This document shows positions 44,166-55,960 of a stretch of 64,000 nt of DNA, piece after piece. The stretch covers positions 61,884,939 through 61,948,938 of the forward strand of contig OX388351.1 of NCBI GenBank assembly GCA_947579665.1, read 5' to 3'. Below the pieces are notes generated by a model. It worked only from the letters and a program-made list of their open reading frames with translations, made no database searches and was not told the origin of the DNA. The translations under genes were made by a program, and so were the position numbers. This stretch comes from Sympetrum striolatum. Its lineage: Eukaryota; Arthropoda; Insecta; Odonata; Libellulidae. The first letter of the stretch is position 1. The number at the start of each line of letters is the position of its first letter.

Positions 44166-47100
44166 GTAAGCGAGAAATTTCACTCCAAGTATCCTCATCT
44201 CAGCGATGACCTTCCTCGTTATCACTCTCCTCGATATTCTTCATCTGTAAATATTGTAAAATGAAAGTACTTTAAAATATTATTGTAAATTCAAATCTAA
44301 CGATTCGTTGGTAGGTTACAGAGTACACACACATAAAATAAAAGTAAATATCGTAAAATAAAAGTAAATCATCGGCAGAAAGACAATAAATTCTCGGGCC
44401 TTAATATCCTTATTGACTATAAAATCAAAAAAGTTATGAGCATTCAGAACGCGGTCATAAGCAGTCATTCGAATTTAAGTAAGGTTAAAACCTTATGCTA
44501 AGTTAAAAATCTTGGCCGACCAATCACATCAATATTAAATTATTTTCAATCAATTTGGAATAATTAATGCATTCTCCATTCATCTTCTGCTCACATATTC
44601 AAATGTTTAACGGTCATTTGGTAGTTCATAGCGAATTCCGATGCAACGAATTTGAATAGCAGAAATTATTCGAAATTCCAATGCAATACAAGATTCTTAA
44701 TTGAAACTTCAAAGTAAATTCCGTAAATACGCAACTAAACAGACTGATAAAATTCTATCCTAAGACTAGTGCTATATATGATCAAGTATATCACAATCGG
44801 TACTCTTTCAACGATTTAAGAAAGAAGTTCTTTATCTTATTATAATTTCGGGATGACTTCCTTATTTTTAACTCATTCTTTCAATTAAAATGGAGGAACG
44901 GGTGCACGAAAAAGAAGTTATGCGAGTTACAGATAGTAAAAGGGAAACGAAAAAGTTACTTTAATTTGATGTACTTCGCGAAAAACGTTAGGTCATAAAA
45001 TACATAAAAATATACTATAGTGATGAAGCTGAAGTTATAAGTTCAATTCAAGCTTATAAATGATAAAAACCTCGAATGGCTGCAGCGGAGCTCTGTTTGA
45101 TAAGAAACGACGATTGGAAAATTTAAATTGTTAATAGTTTTGTGAAGATGCACTAAATGAAGCTATGAAACGTTAATTGAATATAAGATCCGAAAATCAA
45201 TGCCTTTGTTACATAAAACCAAGTGGAAGAAGAGATTCGGTTAAAAGAAAAATAATATTTCGATTACATGATGCCAATGTTTCACGCAAATTGAACGAAA
45301 CCAAGAAATGTCTAATAACGTAATGTACTGCATTTTGGGATAACGATATTTCCTTAAAACACATACATCGATTTCTGTAATTCCTGAAAATGCCATCTAA
45401 TGTCCTGAAAATCCTGTAATTAAAACCGTTCGACTCACCAAATCTTGAGACCCCCGGATGCTTACAGCAGAGATGTCGTATATCCGGAACCGCTATTTCA
45501 AAATTTAAATTTTAACGGTTTTGTTGAAAACTTCTGCATCAAGTCCTTCCTCGATGAATTTTCGGCAGCAACTGAGTAACCGTCACCTTTGATTTCGTTA
45601 GAAACAAAGTCGATGATTCTGATTGGCTGACGTCTGGCTGTTTAACTTTCTATCAATTATCGACCAATGAAAACCATTGTTCCAAAATAATTTCCAAAAT
45701 TTATTGAAAAAGTATTATTTGAAATTTGTTAATCATTTATAAATATTTAAAGTAAAGATTAAATTAAAATATTTATTTAAGACTATGTACGGTTGTTAAG
45801 AATGATCTGAGTTAATTATTATGTTGACACTATCCGATTACGGCGCGAATTTTAAAACTACAAACGATAGTTCGAAATCGAGGTAGTAGTAGTAAAAGAG
45901 TACAACATTCTATCATTTTCTTCGAGTTGCGAGCAAAAAATAAAATCGAATTCGAATCGAAAAAGTTATTGAATTAAAATATGGTTATTATATTCCGTTG
46001 TCATCCGTCATTCCGTCTTGCTAATAGCTCAAATATTAGAAAAGGTAAATAGGTTTCATCGTATGTCTATAATATCTCTGGTATTTATCTCGAATCCTAA
46101 ATCATAATTCCTTCCGGACCACAAAAATCAAGCTCGTATATAACATAGCCTTGCCTTGTGATAACTGAGTAAACTCATACAACACTAACTTAATTACTGG
46201 TTAACCATTATATTACAATATGATTTAGTGTGGCTACCTTAAAAGAAATTCTTTTGCGATGAGATACAATCCCAGTTATTATTAATATAAATTAAGAGCT
46301 TAGCGTGGTACAAACTGAATAATATATAATAATTCAATTACATAAATCTTCAATTCCTGAGTATTTACTTCATAATAATATGCCGTTAAGTTATCAACCC
46401 TTTCTTAAATATCACAATCTTTACCTCTTACTCAAGCAATAAGGCGATCATAGCAGATAATAGATTTCGGGTAAAATATTAAAGCGATGTAACTGAATAG
46501 GAGAAATTCGAAGGGACGATACACAGTCAACGAAGTGGTATGCGTGGAGATACAGCCTTCGAAAAGCAGTGATCTAAGGAATGCAAATGTCCCTTTCGAA
46601 CGACAACAGAATGAAAAGAATTGGAGCCGAACTGTACATCCTATAATTAGCATACCTATTGTATATACTATCATGAAGATAACCTTCATTGAGCAAATTG
46701 AAAGAGCAAAATTTAACAGCGTTATTGTTTTATAATAAAAAAATGCTATTTTAATATATATACCTTGTTATCCTTACTTTATTTTTACAAAATAAGGAGT
46801 TCCTCATTAGGTATTACTCTTTCCTTCGAAGGAACCTACATCACCGTACATGTTCTTGTTATCACGATGTCGTCAATTACATCCTATCCAATTCAAACGT
46901 AAAACGCTTGGCTCACATTTTTATTAAGCAAATGAAAGATAATTTCGAACCTTAAATTATACTGCATGAAACAATTACAATTACTCCAATTATCAATGAA
47001 TTGATGCATTTGCATACCAGCCTTCATAAAATTCTAACGGGGAAAACATACCTTTTTGAGGAGCTCCTTGTTCAACTTCCATTACTAAAGTTGGAGCACG

Positions 47101-47626
47101 AAATTTAGAAATGCGTGGAGAACTCTTCTCATCAGAAGTTCTAGTATTGCACCTCTCCAAATCGTGGAAGTTATATAATCATCGAAGCACCGATTTCCCA
47201 CTACATATTAACTTTATATAAGATATCACTAGAAATCAGAGAGGCCTAAAACTTCTGTTCACGGACATCATGGCAGACATGCACTTTAGCATTATCACTA
47301 GCACCTATATCACAAAACACCACGGTCACTTTTGCAACATAAATATGTAAGAATTGAAAACTAGAATGCTCACGAATCCTCCCTTTTCTCCAGCAGTCCA
47401 CAGATTATTTGTATTGATATGTATCTTCATATTAAAAGTATTTTAGAATCACATCTACAAGATGTCCCATCACTACAGTTTCCGCCAAAAAAGAAAAGCA
47501 AGTGACCTCTATGAGAAGAATCTAGAGCGTTTGCTTTGTCTTCTTCAGAGCAAGTGAAGCTCGTAAATCCGCTTGTGACGAAAAACTTCGGCCTTCATGC
47601 TGTACAATTAGGTTTTCTTCACGTGA
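44166..47626 (-). pseudogene. Relic of the same unrecognised gene, left arm of copy 2
   Basis: Segment A (47626 down to 47522) is 34 codons ending in TAG. It begins almost identically to copy 1 (SREENLIVQHEG) and then carries several amino acid changes. Segment B (47140-47052, 89 nt, the same length as in copy 1) keeps acceptor and donor (GTATGT) and reads TSDEKSSPRISKFRAPTLVM. Segment C1 starts at 46573. Segment C2 (44244-44166, 79 nt) keeps acceptor 'atttacag' and donor GTAAGTAT and reads DEEYRGE then a stop. In segment B I count about one synonymous and seven or more replacement differences from copy 1, so I see no purifying selection. Confidence 0.38.
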
Positions 47627-47712
47627 CTCAAAAGAATAATTCTTTTAGTTTTGCAATTTCCTGAGCTGTTTACGGGCAATGAGTTTCGGAATTTCGAAGG
47701 GTTTTGTTTCAG

Positions 47713-50700
47713 ACAAGGAGTCGTTTGGGCGAAATAACCTTATTGTCCCCGAAGGTCACTATTTTCGTCTCAGATATACGAACTTCACTTCGCTTCAAAA
47801 TATTGCAGTGTTCTGAATATTCCTCATAGAGGTCACTTGGTTTTCTTGTATGGCGGAAACAATACTAACGAGAACACTGGGACATGTGGTTTTTCGAAAA
47901 CGTTTTGATGTGAAGATATTTCCCAATGGTAATAATATATGACAGTGCAGATTAATGTGTAATATTTATTCGTGTGCATTTTGGCGATCTATGTTGCAAA
48001 TGTGATCATTACGATCTTTTGTGGATATATTAGTGATTGGTGTGATGATGAATTGCTAAATAGCCACATATTTGTGATATATATGTTTCGGCAATTAATT
48101 TCTATTTATGTCTTTCGTGAAGTGAATAATCTGGTGTGAAATCTGTGCTCCAGTAGTAATAAAAGTTCCTCGCTTTAGAATGGTGCATGCTTACAACTTT
48201 GGTAAGATCTTACCGTTGGTAAGATGTCATTCTATTCCAACGCATTTTTAAATGTCGTGCTCCAACATTTTTAATGCAAGCAGAACTAGTAGGTCCTTAT
48301 CGAGGTAAGAATTTTCTCGTTGTATATCATGAGTCGAATATATATTCTTGTTGATTGCAATGTAAATCATTAATGTAATTTCATTAGTAATGTCATTTGA
48401 ACTCATGGATAGTCTGTAGCTAGATTCTACCTTGTGAACCCCCTTGATTTCATTTAATTAGCCAGCACTTTTTGAACGACATTATTTAGTTCTAATCTAC
48501 TTCATCTTGAAATTTTGAATCATTCAATCAATTCTTATATTTATTCACAGAAGTTGCATTAATCATTGAATGTACGAAACTGCTCTAATTACATACATCC
48601 AGTTTCCGTACATATGTTACATTTGTTTTCGTTAGGTCTTCCTGAAGGAGGGTCTGAATTCACGATCAGCATTCGTCGACTGTTTCTGATGACTGTCTAT
48701 ATTTAGGAAATAGTACAACGGGTTACTGTAAATACATGCCATAATTAGATGAAATGTTTTTTCTAAATCTCTTCCAATTTTTTGATGGGTTACTGTCTTC
48801 TGTATTAAATATATTATTAGTTTCGTGTTTGTCAGGATTTCCTATGCGTTTAACTGATCTCAGCAATTGACACGTTTTACCTAAATGGGATATTCGATAA
48901 AATGTAAACTATTAATATTTTCCTCATTTTTCTAAAATTTTATAATCTTAAATAAACAGTAAAAGTTAGTTCTATTTACATAATATCTTAAAACAATATT
49001 CTGAAATGTATTTCAATTCGTAGGCACGGGTCGTGATTCGATGGTAATTTAAACATCAACTGTCAGCCAATCAGAAATCAGCATTTTGTTTTTTACCTTA
49101 TGCGAGCGTATTGCGGGCTAGTTCCTGCTGAGTTCTCGTTGAGTGAAGTCACCCGTTAAAATTTAAATAAAAATCGTTTCAAATTTAAATATTGCCCGGA
49201 GTTATTGTATATCACCAATTTCAACACTGATGTCAACCTGGGCTCTCGAAAATTGGTAAGTCGTGATTCATTTATTCATCGAGTTTAATTTATTCGGAAT
49301 AATTTTAACTTCTAAATTTAGAGGTTTTGTTGATTTTACAAAATATACGTCGCCCTATCGTAGTTCCTAATATTGTAATTACCTATTTGATTTGGAGAAT
49401 CGTGTATCCGAATTCTTTTCATAATAGTATTATGAATAATGCATGAATCCAACTGAGTGTCTCAATGTATTTATAAGTCAATAGAATTTCTCGTAGTTGA
49501 AAGTACAGAATAGGAAACGAGTTAGTTGTTATATTTTAGCTTTTGAAAATTTTAACTTATGTTAATAAAATTGTGTCAACGAACACCATATCCGGATATA
49601 TCGGTGGCCTCAGTGAAAGATACACCGTTTTTCGCGTTGCGTATTATCTTAAAATCCGTTAATCAGAGTAATTTCGATTAGGGGCTCTCTCAAAGCGTCG
49701 GAGATGATTAATGATTCCTTCCATATGTCAACTTACGTTCTATTTCATTTACGAAATGGTTTTTAAACGACCAGTACACGTTAAAATACGTGCTCCTTTT
49801 ATAGAGCCTTGAATTTAATATTCAAACTAATATACTGTAGATGAAAATAGCTAGCCATGAATATTAATGCTATATTACGTTCCTACTTTGCGTCATTGAG
49901 AAGAAGTGATACAGACTGAATTCTAAATACTCAAACATTTTATAATCCTCAGCCTTTAATAATAAATTTGATGGAACCTATTTTCTAGATTTTCTTCCTG
50001 AATAGAGTTGTCCTAGTTTTAATATTGTGCGGTTGTTTTCTAAAATGTTCGAAAGAATTGACATTTTTGGACGGTGCGTTTGGGGCATACTTTAATTCAT
50101 AATTGAAGAACAACTAAACCAATTTATCATATATAATTAAGATGAATTTGGTAAATCAAAAGTCAAATTATTTTGTATCCGTAACCTCTATGAGGTAGGA
50201 CTTGGTTAATCATCCCAGACGTGGACTCAGTTACGTCGCATTGCAAATTCATTCAGTATTTTGCTAATTTCAGTCCGTAAATCTGCTGTACTAGCGAAAA
50301 TAGTGTTTGTTTCATAGCAGAGTCAGTCGATGAAAAATGCCTGTTGACCGTTAAGATTTGTAATTGGTAACGTGTATTGTGCTGTTAATATCCATGGTCG
50401 CGTTTTTGTGGGCCGATAATTAATAGAATATATTTCATATTTTCCTTTATATCTTCTGTGCTGAATGTTGGATTGGATGAGTAATCTAATTAATTTACTT
50501 TTTCTAAAATTCGCTAATAACTTGAGCTTAGTTCTGCTATAACGGCAATCGAATTTGTCATATACTTTTCATAGATGAATATGCGGTTGTATGTTTATCG
50601 AATCGCATCTTTTACTTCGTATTATGCGAAAATGAAATTATTTTTCGAAATTTGTTTCAATTTGAATTTTTTTCCGTGACTATCGTAACGCCTTTGCGCA

Positions 50701-51048
50701 AGTCTTAAAAATACATATAATACTAGAGAATACATATCTGTTAGATTTCAAACACAGTCTGTGTTGTGCCCAAAATAACATATTGTAACAGCATATTAGC
50801 TATCATATTTCATCACATATTTTATTTTTTTCTGTATCCCGCTGTCTTGAAAATAGTTTGAAATACCTTCGATCCCAGAAGCTTTTAGTTTTTAACGCAA
50901 GGTTTATTCTTAATAGTGTTTCACCATTGTATTATATTATCAGAAATTATTACAAGATTTTTTTACTTTTTCAGTTGATGAAACTCTCAGGAGTAAGGTG
51001 ACAACAAAGATCATCTCTGAGGAGAAGGCCCTTGAAATTAACTAGAAA
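47713..51048 (+). pseudogene. Relic of the same unrecognised gene, right arm of copy 2
   Basis: Segment A (from 47713) follows 'tttgtttcag' and reads KESFGRNNLIVPEGHYFRL. A small insertion ('ctcag') then shifts the frame relative to copy 1. Segment B (48195-48304) ends at donor GTAAGA and contains CRAPTFLMQAELVGPYR. Segment C1 (48636-48706) follows 'cgttag', reads GLPEGGSEFTISIRRLFL and stops at TAG. Segment C2 (50975-51048) follows 'ctttttcag', reads VDETLRSKVTTKIISEEKAL and stops, with the donor GTAAGT at 51049. A small further segment at about 51073-51098 ends in GTGAGTACTT and is shared with copy 1. Confidence 0.38.
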
Positions 51049-52077
51049 GTAAGTTATATACTGCTAATCGCCAGCAGCGTATGACTTGGGGAAGCTGTTG
51101 TGAGTACTTTTTCTATTTATTTGAGTATTACTATTAGTATGCACATGAGTTGCAAGTAGGCAAAGGCCAGGTGACAAGATTGAAAAAATATTTTTATCAT
51201 AAACAACATAAAAAATGATATAAAATATAATAAATCTTGACATTATTACACTTATTTACACTTAATATTTAAACATTTTCAGTATCACGAATTATTTTCT
51301 TCTTAAAACTTAATATATTTTCTGGGAAAGGACTGAGAATTTCCTTTGGGCAGTCATACCAGTCGACAGCCACTTTATATAAGAAGGGGTATTTTCCATC
51401 GTACTTCTTGAGAGCCTTTGTTCTGACCTTAAAATTATGGTAATTTTTCCCAAAAAACAAGAGGTATTATTTTTTCCTTTAATTCCTTCCACGATGACTC
51501 ATCATCGTATTTTCGGTATACACAAATATGTCTGTTAACTTCTCTCCTATCGCTAAGTGGTTCCCAGTTAAATTCTTTCAACATTTCCTTAACGATGTCC
51601 TACTTACTAATTCGTCCTAACACTTACCTGCCGCTTCCCTATGAAACTTTTCAAATTAATAAATATAATTTTTGTGAAAGGAATCCCATTCTAACGTGAC
51701 ATGCTATAACATCGGTCTTACTAAGGTTTTATATGCCAGGTTCTTGCATTTTTAGGCACCTTTTAAATTTCTTATGACAAGATACAAATTGTTAAACTAT
51801 TTAGATACAACATCGCCTCGTTCCCCAATCTAATTCTTTTGTCAGAGTCTTGCCTAAATATTTTAGTGAGTCTACGTGTAGAATTACTTTATTTCCAAAA
51901 AAGAATTAGACAATTTCTACTGACTTCTTTTATGGAGAAAACGGCATGTTTAAATTTCTCTAAGTTGATTTTCTCATTCACTCATTTGAAGATGGTATCA
52001 AAATAATTTTGAATTAGAACGCTGTCATTTCCTTCACTTATTGTCTTATACAAAAAATCTGATGTGGCCAACACATG

Positions 52078-52914
52078 ACTTTCTCCATATATAAGATGTA
52101 AATATTTATCTACGACAGTAATTTCGAACTCTATATTCCATCTAAACTTTGAAGATGAGTGATTAATTTATATATATTATTATCTTTTACGTCACAAACA
52201 TTATAAATAATGTTTTTCAGGACATGTTCGATGAAAAACGATGAAGTGGCCTTTCGCCCCAGCGCCCAGAGCGCCCACAACGTACATAATCAGCAACTTC
52301 CGGTTTATCAGTATTTCACAAATAACTCCTAAACAATCCGTGATACAAAAATATGTTTCATACAAAAGTCATAGTAAATTACATTTCCAAAAACTTTTAT
52401 AACTAATACTATATACCTAAATATCATATTTAAGGAGATATTTTGAAAACCGGAAATGAGCTTTGAAGAATGAAGCTCGACTTCCGGTTGACCAATTTAC
52501 TCCAAAATCTAATCAACTCTAAACACACAAACCAAAATACTATATATAAAATTTGGTGTTGATCCGACAAACAATTTTCATGTTAGAGCGCCCACAAAGT
52601 ACATAATCAGATACTTCCGGTTTATCGGTATTACACGAATAACTCCTAATCAAGTGGTGATACAAAAATATATTAAATACAAAAGTTATAGTAAATTACA
52701 TTATCTAAAACTTTTATAAGAAATACAATGTACGTATATATCATATTTATGGAGATATTTTGAAAACCGGAAATGAGCTTTAATGAATAAAGCTCGACTT
52801 CCGGTTGACCGATTTACTCCAAAAACTAATCAACTCTGACAGCACACACACCACTACTATATATGAAGTTTGGTATTGATACGACTAATAGTTTTCACGT
52901 TAGAGCGCCCACTA

Positions 52915-52954
<40 letters not shown>

Positions 52955-53083
52955 ACAGACATCATTCCGAAAATGGTCAAAACGTGTTCTAGGGACCCCA
53001 AAACATGTATTTCCGTTGAAATCTCGAAGTCGAATTTTTTCATGAAAACAATACTTTCTCTATACTTCGTATATGGAGAAAGT
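52078..53083. mobile_element. Inverted-repeat element with internal 317-bp tandem repeats
   Basis: The ends are ACTTTCTCCATATA (52078) and TATATGGAGAAAGT (53083), a 14-bp inverted repeat. The paralogue in copy 1 runs uninterrupted near 11305, so this is an insertion. Inside, 'gagcgcccac' recurs at 52269, 52586 and 52903 (period 317). Each unit carries a hairpin formed by 'aaaccggaaatgagctt' and 'aagctcgacttccggtt'. A second small hairpin sits at the right end ('actttctctatacttcg' against 'cgtatatggagaaagt'). No coding capacity is seen, so it is non-autonomous; the superfamily is not clear to me. Confidence 0.65.
52915..52949 (+). repeat. AC dinucleotide microsatellite
   Basis: About 17 AC units with one interruption (CATACAC), inside the element at 52078-53083. 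Confidence 0.95.
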
Positions 53084-54989
53084 AAAAAAAGCATTCGGCA
53101 GCGAAAAGTCTTAATTTTGAATAAGCGTTACTAGGAAAATCATTTATAATTATGAGGGAAAGTAAGGGTCCAAGGACTCTACCCTGTGGTACTCCTGACC
53201 TAATTTTTATCTCCTCAGAAACCCTAGATCCTACTTTTACTTGTTCTTTCCTGCCCTTTAAAAAGTTATTATCTAACTTACAAACCTACTGCCAACAGCT
53301 AGATGTCTAATTTATTGATGATTTTTTTGTGCGAGACAACGTCGAAGTAATTAGCTTCCTATATCTATCGCTATTCCTTCAACTTTCTCACCTTTGTCAA
53401 GCACATCTGCTACATCTTGTGAAAGTGATAGCAACTGTAGTTCACATGAGTAACCTTGCCTAAAGCCAACTTGCCCTTTATAAAACCAACCCCTTCTTTC
53501 TAGCACTCCACGTAGGTACTCAGTTATCAGTTTTTCCATCTCTTTACATACTATTGACGTATAGCTGTCTAATTGATGAATGCATATTCAATATGTGTTT
53601 TACTTCTTCAGTAAGAGCATCAGCTAGAACCCGAAGTACGGAATTCTCTGCTTCCGGAATTTAAGATTTTTAATTAAACTGTTCATCACACATTATTACT
53701 TTGAAATTGTATCTTAATCAAATGTCTATTTTCAATTAAATAAATTTACGAAAAGTAAACTTGCACATATCTTTTAAAATCGCGACCAATTGAACTATAA
53801 ATTGGGATAGGTACGAGTGCACAGCGATAATTTTAACCATATCTCCTACAATAATTAAACATTAAATTAATTATTTATTGCGAAAAAGGTTTTTCCCTGG
53901 ATGCTGGAGTAATTGATCATTTAACAGATCAAATTATCACTTTCTGCTTTAATGGTAGATTTAAGAAAGCAAAACATTGAAGTAAATAATTTTTATATCA
54001 TTTAATTTCGATCCAAGTACCTTTGCTTCGTAAATGGCTGTTCAGCGTTCAGATACGAGCGTTCGTATTCACGAACACAGTTCTAAATTTCAAAAGCATA
54101 AAGTAATATTTATTATTATCATAATTAAATTTTGCCGTAGCAACTCTGTGAAAACTAATTTATATTTGGAGGTAAAAATCAATTATGAATACCTGACCTG
54201 GAGTATCTTAAACTCTTGGAAAAAGTTTCTAGCGGTGTATCATTGTCTGAAGCTATGAATTTTATTCACACGTCTATCATTTCACCCCGTCATTGCGATA
54301 ATACTATTCATTTCATTCCTTGAGAATTTGCGGTGGTAATCAAATATTCACCTTCGTTGACATTGAAACTAACTTTCCCTTCTACCCGCTGTCGATGTTT
54401 TCGTAAACAGACATTTGGAGGTCACTGATATTAGTCACTTAGCTTAGGGTTTTTTAACGTAGGAGCTGAAGCCAGTGCTATTCCTAATTCTCCTCTTATC
54501 CTCGTAGACAATAGGAATGCTATCGATCTCCATGTTATCCGAGACCAAGTTTTGTTTATGGTAAATAATACACATAAATTTGAATATTCACTGAACGGAA
54601 TCACAAAAATTTGCTGTTTTTAATAATATTTAATTTAAATTAGGATCAAAATTTTCAATCGTTTTAAACTTTGAAACTTTTAATTTATAAAAACTGTAAA
54701 TTAAATTATTCTAAATTGGATTCAAGTACAACTGAAATATAGAATTTTGCATAAGAAAAACTGATACTTTGTTACTCAAATTAAATATACTTAAATTGCT
54801 AATATAACTGTATACTAAAAATCACTCTTTTTTCAAAATAAATTCTCCTACTTGATTGGAATTCTTGCCGTAGTTTGCTGCTATTCCGCCATATAACATG
54901 AGTAATAACGGAATATTATGCCAATAGTGTATATCTTTTAAGTTAGATAGCGAGCTAGTATTTACTGATAATGTAGTGATTTTTGTTTC

Positions 54990-55545
54990 TATAAAAAACA
55001 ATATTTAATTAACTGTTTTTATTTTCATTCTACAGAATATTGATCGGAACTTACGCTACCTTAAAGGTTCGAGAGAAGGTGAAGCTGAGGGATGATGCTT
55101 GGTCAACGGATGGAACGCCGTGTAAAATGGGTACAATTGGAATTTAATGCTATTACTGTATATATTTTTAGTATGATAGAGAGAAAGTATCTTTTATTAT
55201 TTTGTGATTTTTCATTGTTTTTAAAACAATGTTTAATAATTTAATTATATTCTCATTCTTCAGAGTTTTGATCGGAACTTACGCTACCTTGATGGTGCGA
55301 GCGTAGGAGAGCGGTGATGCTGAGGAATGGTGCTTGGTCCAGGAATGGAGCGCCGAATAAAACGAGTACAAATAGAATATAATCCCATTTCTGCAATTTT
55401 TTAAAATTAAATAGATATAGAGAAAGAGAAAGAGTATTTTTAGTTTAGTTTTTGATTTTTCTATACTTATATATTTTCGTAACTAACGCTACCTTGATGG
55501 TGCGAGAGTTGGTGCACGGTGATGCTTAGGGATCACAATGAATAA
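54990..55545 (+). repeat. Array of three 230-bp units in copy 2
   Basis: The marker 'gatcggaacttacgctacct' occurs at about 55032 and 55269, and a shortened unit follows at about 55485. The first unit is preceded by 'tttcattctacag'. This is the copy 2 counterpart of the array beginning at 29540. No unit keeps the open 99-nt frame. Confidence 0.75.
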
Positions 55546-55579
55546 TGAATATATTACGATTGTGTGGTTAAATAAGAAT

Positions 55580-55960
55580 TCATCCAACATCTATTTTTGG
55601 ATGTATGTATGAGATCTGACTATACGCCTTAATCTCGTTCTGGTAAAAAGCGAAATGGTTCCTTTTCCATATCGAAATTAGAGGTAGTGAGAGTATTGTT
55701 TTCGAATTATCTGCCACTCCTCCATTGGGAAGGGGATCTTTGAAAGAGAAAAGCTCTCGAATCGCTTTCGTGGAATGAAATGAATCCCGTAATGAGACCA
55801 CTTTGATGTTAAACTTTAAGATAAAGGCTATATCAAGAGACCAATTACAGTTAGAATTCGCGAAGGAGAACGTTCGGCGCATGTGGCACGCTGACCTGAC
55901 AGAGCGAAACAATGGCACAGTATTCTGAAATATTTTTAATTTTCTCTCTCCCTCCTTCAT
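55580..55960 (-). CDS. Hypothetical 126-residue open frame, doubtful
   Basis: The frame starts at an ATG (55958-55960) and reads MKEGERKLKIFQ and so on. No signal peptide, membrane segment or known motif is seen. In AT-rich DNA of this length, one frame of 126 codons is expected roughly by chance. It sits just outside the end of copy 2 in slightly more GC-rich sequence. I have no evidence for expression. Confidence 0.15.
   Translation of the reverse strand: MKEGERKLKIFQNTVPLFRSVRSACHMRRTFSFANSNCNWSLDIAFILKFNIKVVSLRDSFHSTKAIRELFSFKDPLPNGGVADNSKTILSLPLISIWKRNHFAFYQNEIKAYSQISYIHPKIDVG

Larger units (their letters stand above)
43914..51120. repeat. Ancient head-to-head palindrome inside copy 2 (centre near 47670)
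   Basis: This has the same architecture as the copy 1 palindrome. Paired blocks are 47052-47140 with 48195-48304, 45540-45660 with 49040-49160, 46530-46580 with 48620-48700, and 44166-44244 with 50975-51048. The innermost exon-like segments start at 47626 (minus) and 47713 (plus). Copy 2 has a single right-arm unit where copy 1 has the tandem duplication at 6.3-8.3 kb. Confidence 0.65.
51269..53600 (-). mobile_element. Decayed LINE fragment, copy 2, split by a later insertion
   Basis: On the minus strand 53539-53351 reads EKLITEYLRGVLERRGW, YKGQVGFRQGYSCELQLL and SLSQDVADVLDKG, the N-terminal part of a non-LTR reverse transcriptase domain (usually GQHGFRPGYSCESQL). Downstream lie the blocks shared with copy 1 and finally 51460-51269 (VRTKALKKYDGKYPF, then DCPKEILSPFPENIL). 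The insertion at 52078-53083 splits it. This copy is longer than the copy 1 version at 10700-11575. Confidence 0.7.
43914..55545 (+). repeat. Segmental duplication copy 2
   Basis: This is the paralogue of 1309-15643 plus 28249 to about 30.6 kb. It is shorter because it lacks the 11881-15241 Transib, the 15646-28246 insertions, the 1700-2810 segment and about 1.1 kb equivalent to 28350-29440. It has its own extra insertion at 52078-53083. The left boundary coincides with the Transib target site, so the true start of the duplication is not visible from copy 1. The right end fades within the 230-bp unit array near 55545. Confidence 0.85.

Noticed and set aside
52863..53045. A 60-codon frame with a Thr-His run
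   Set aside because: It is the AC microsatellite inside a non-coding element.
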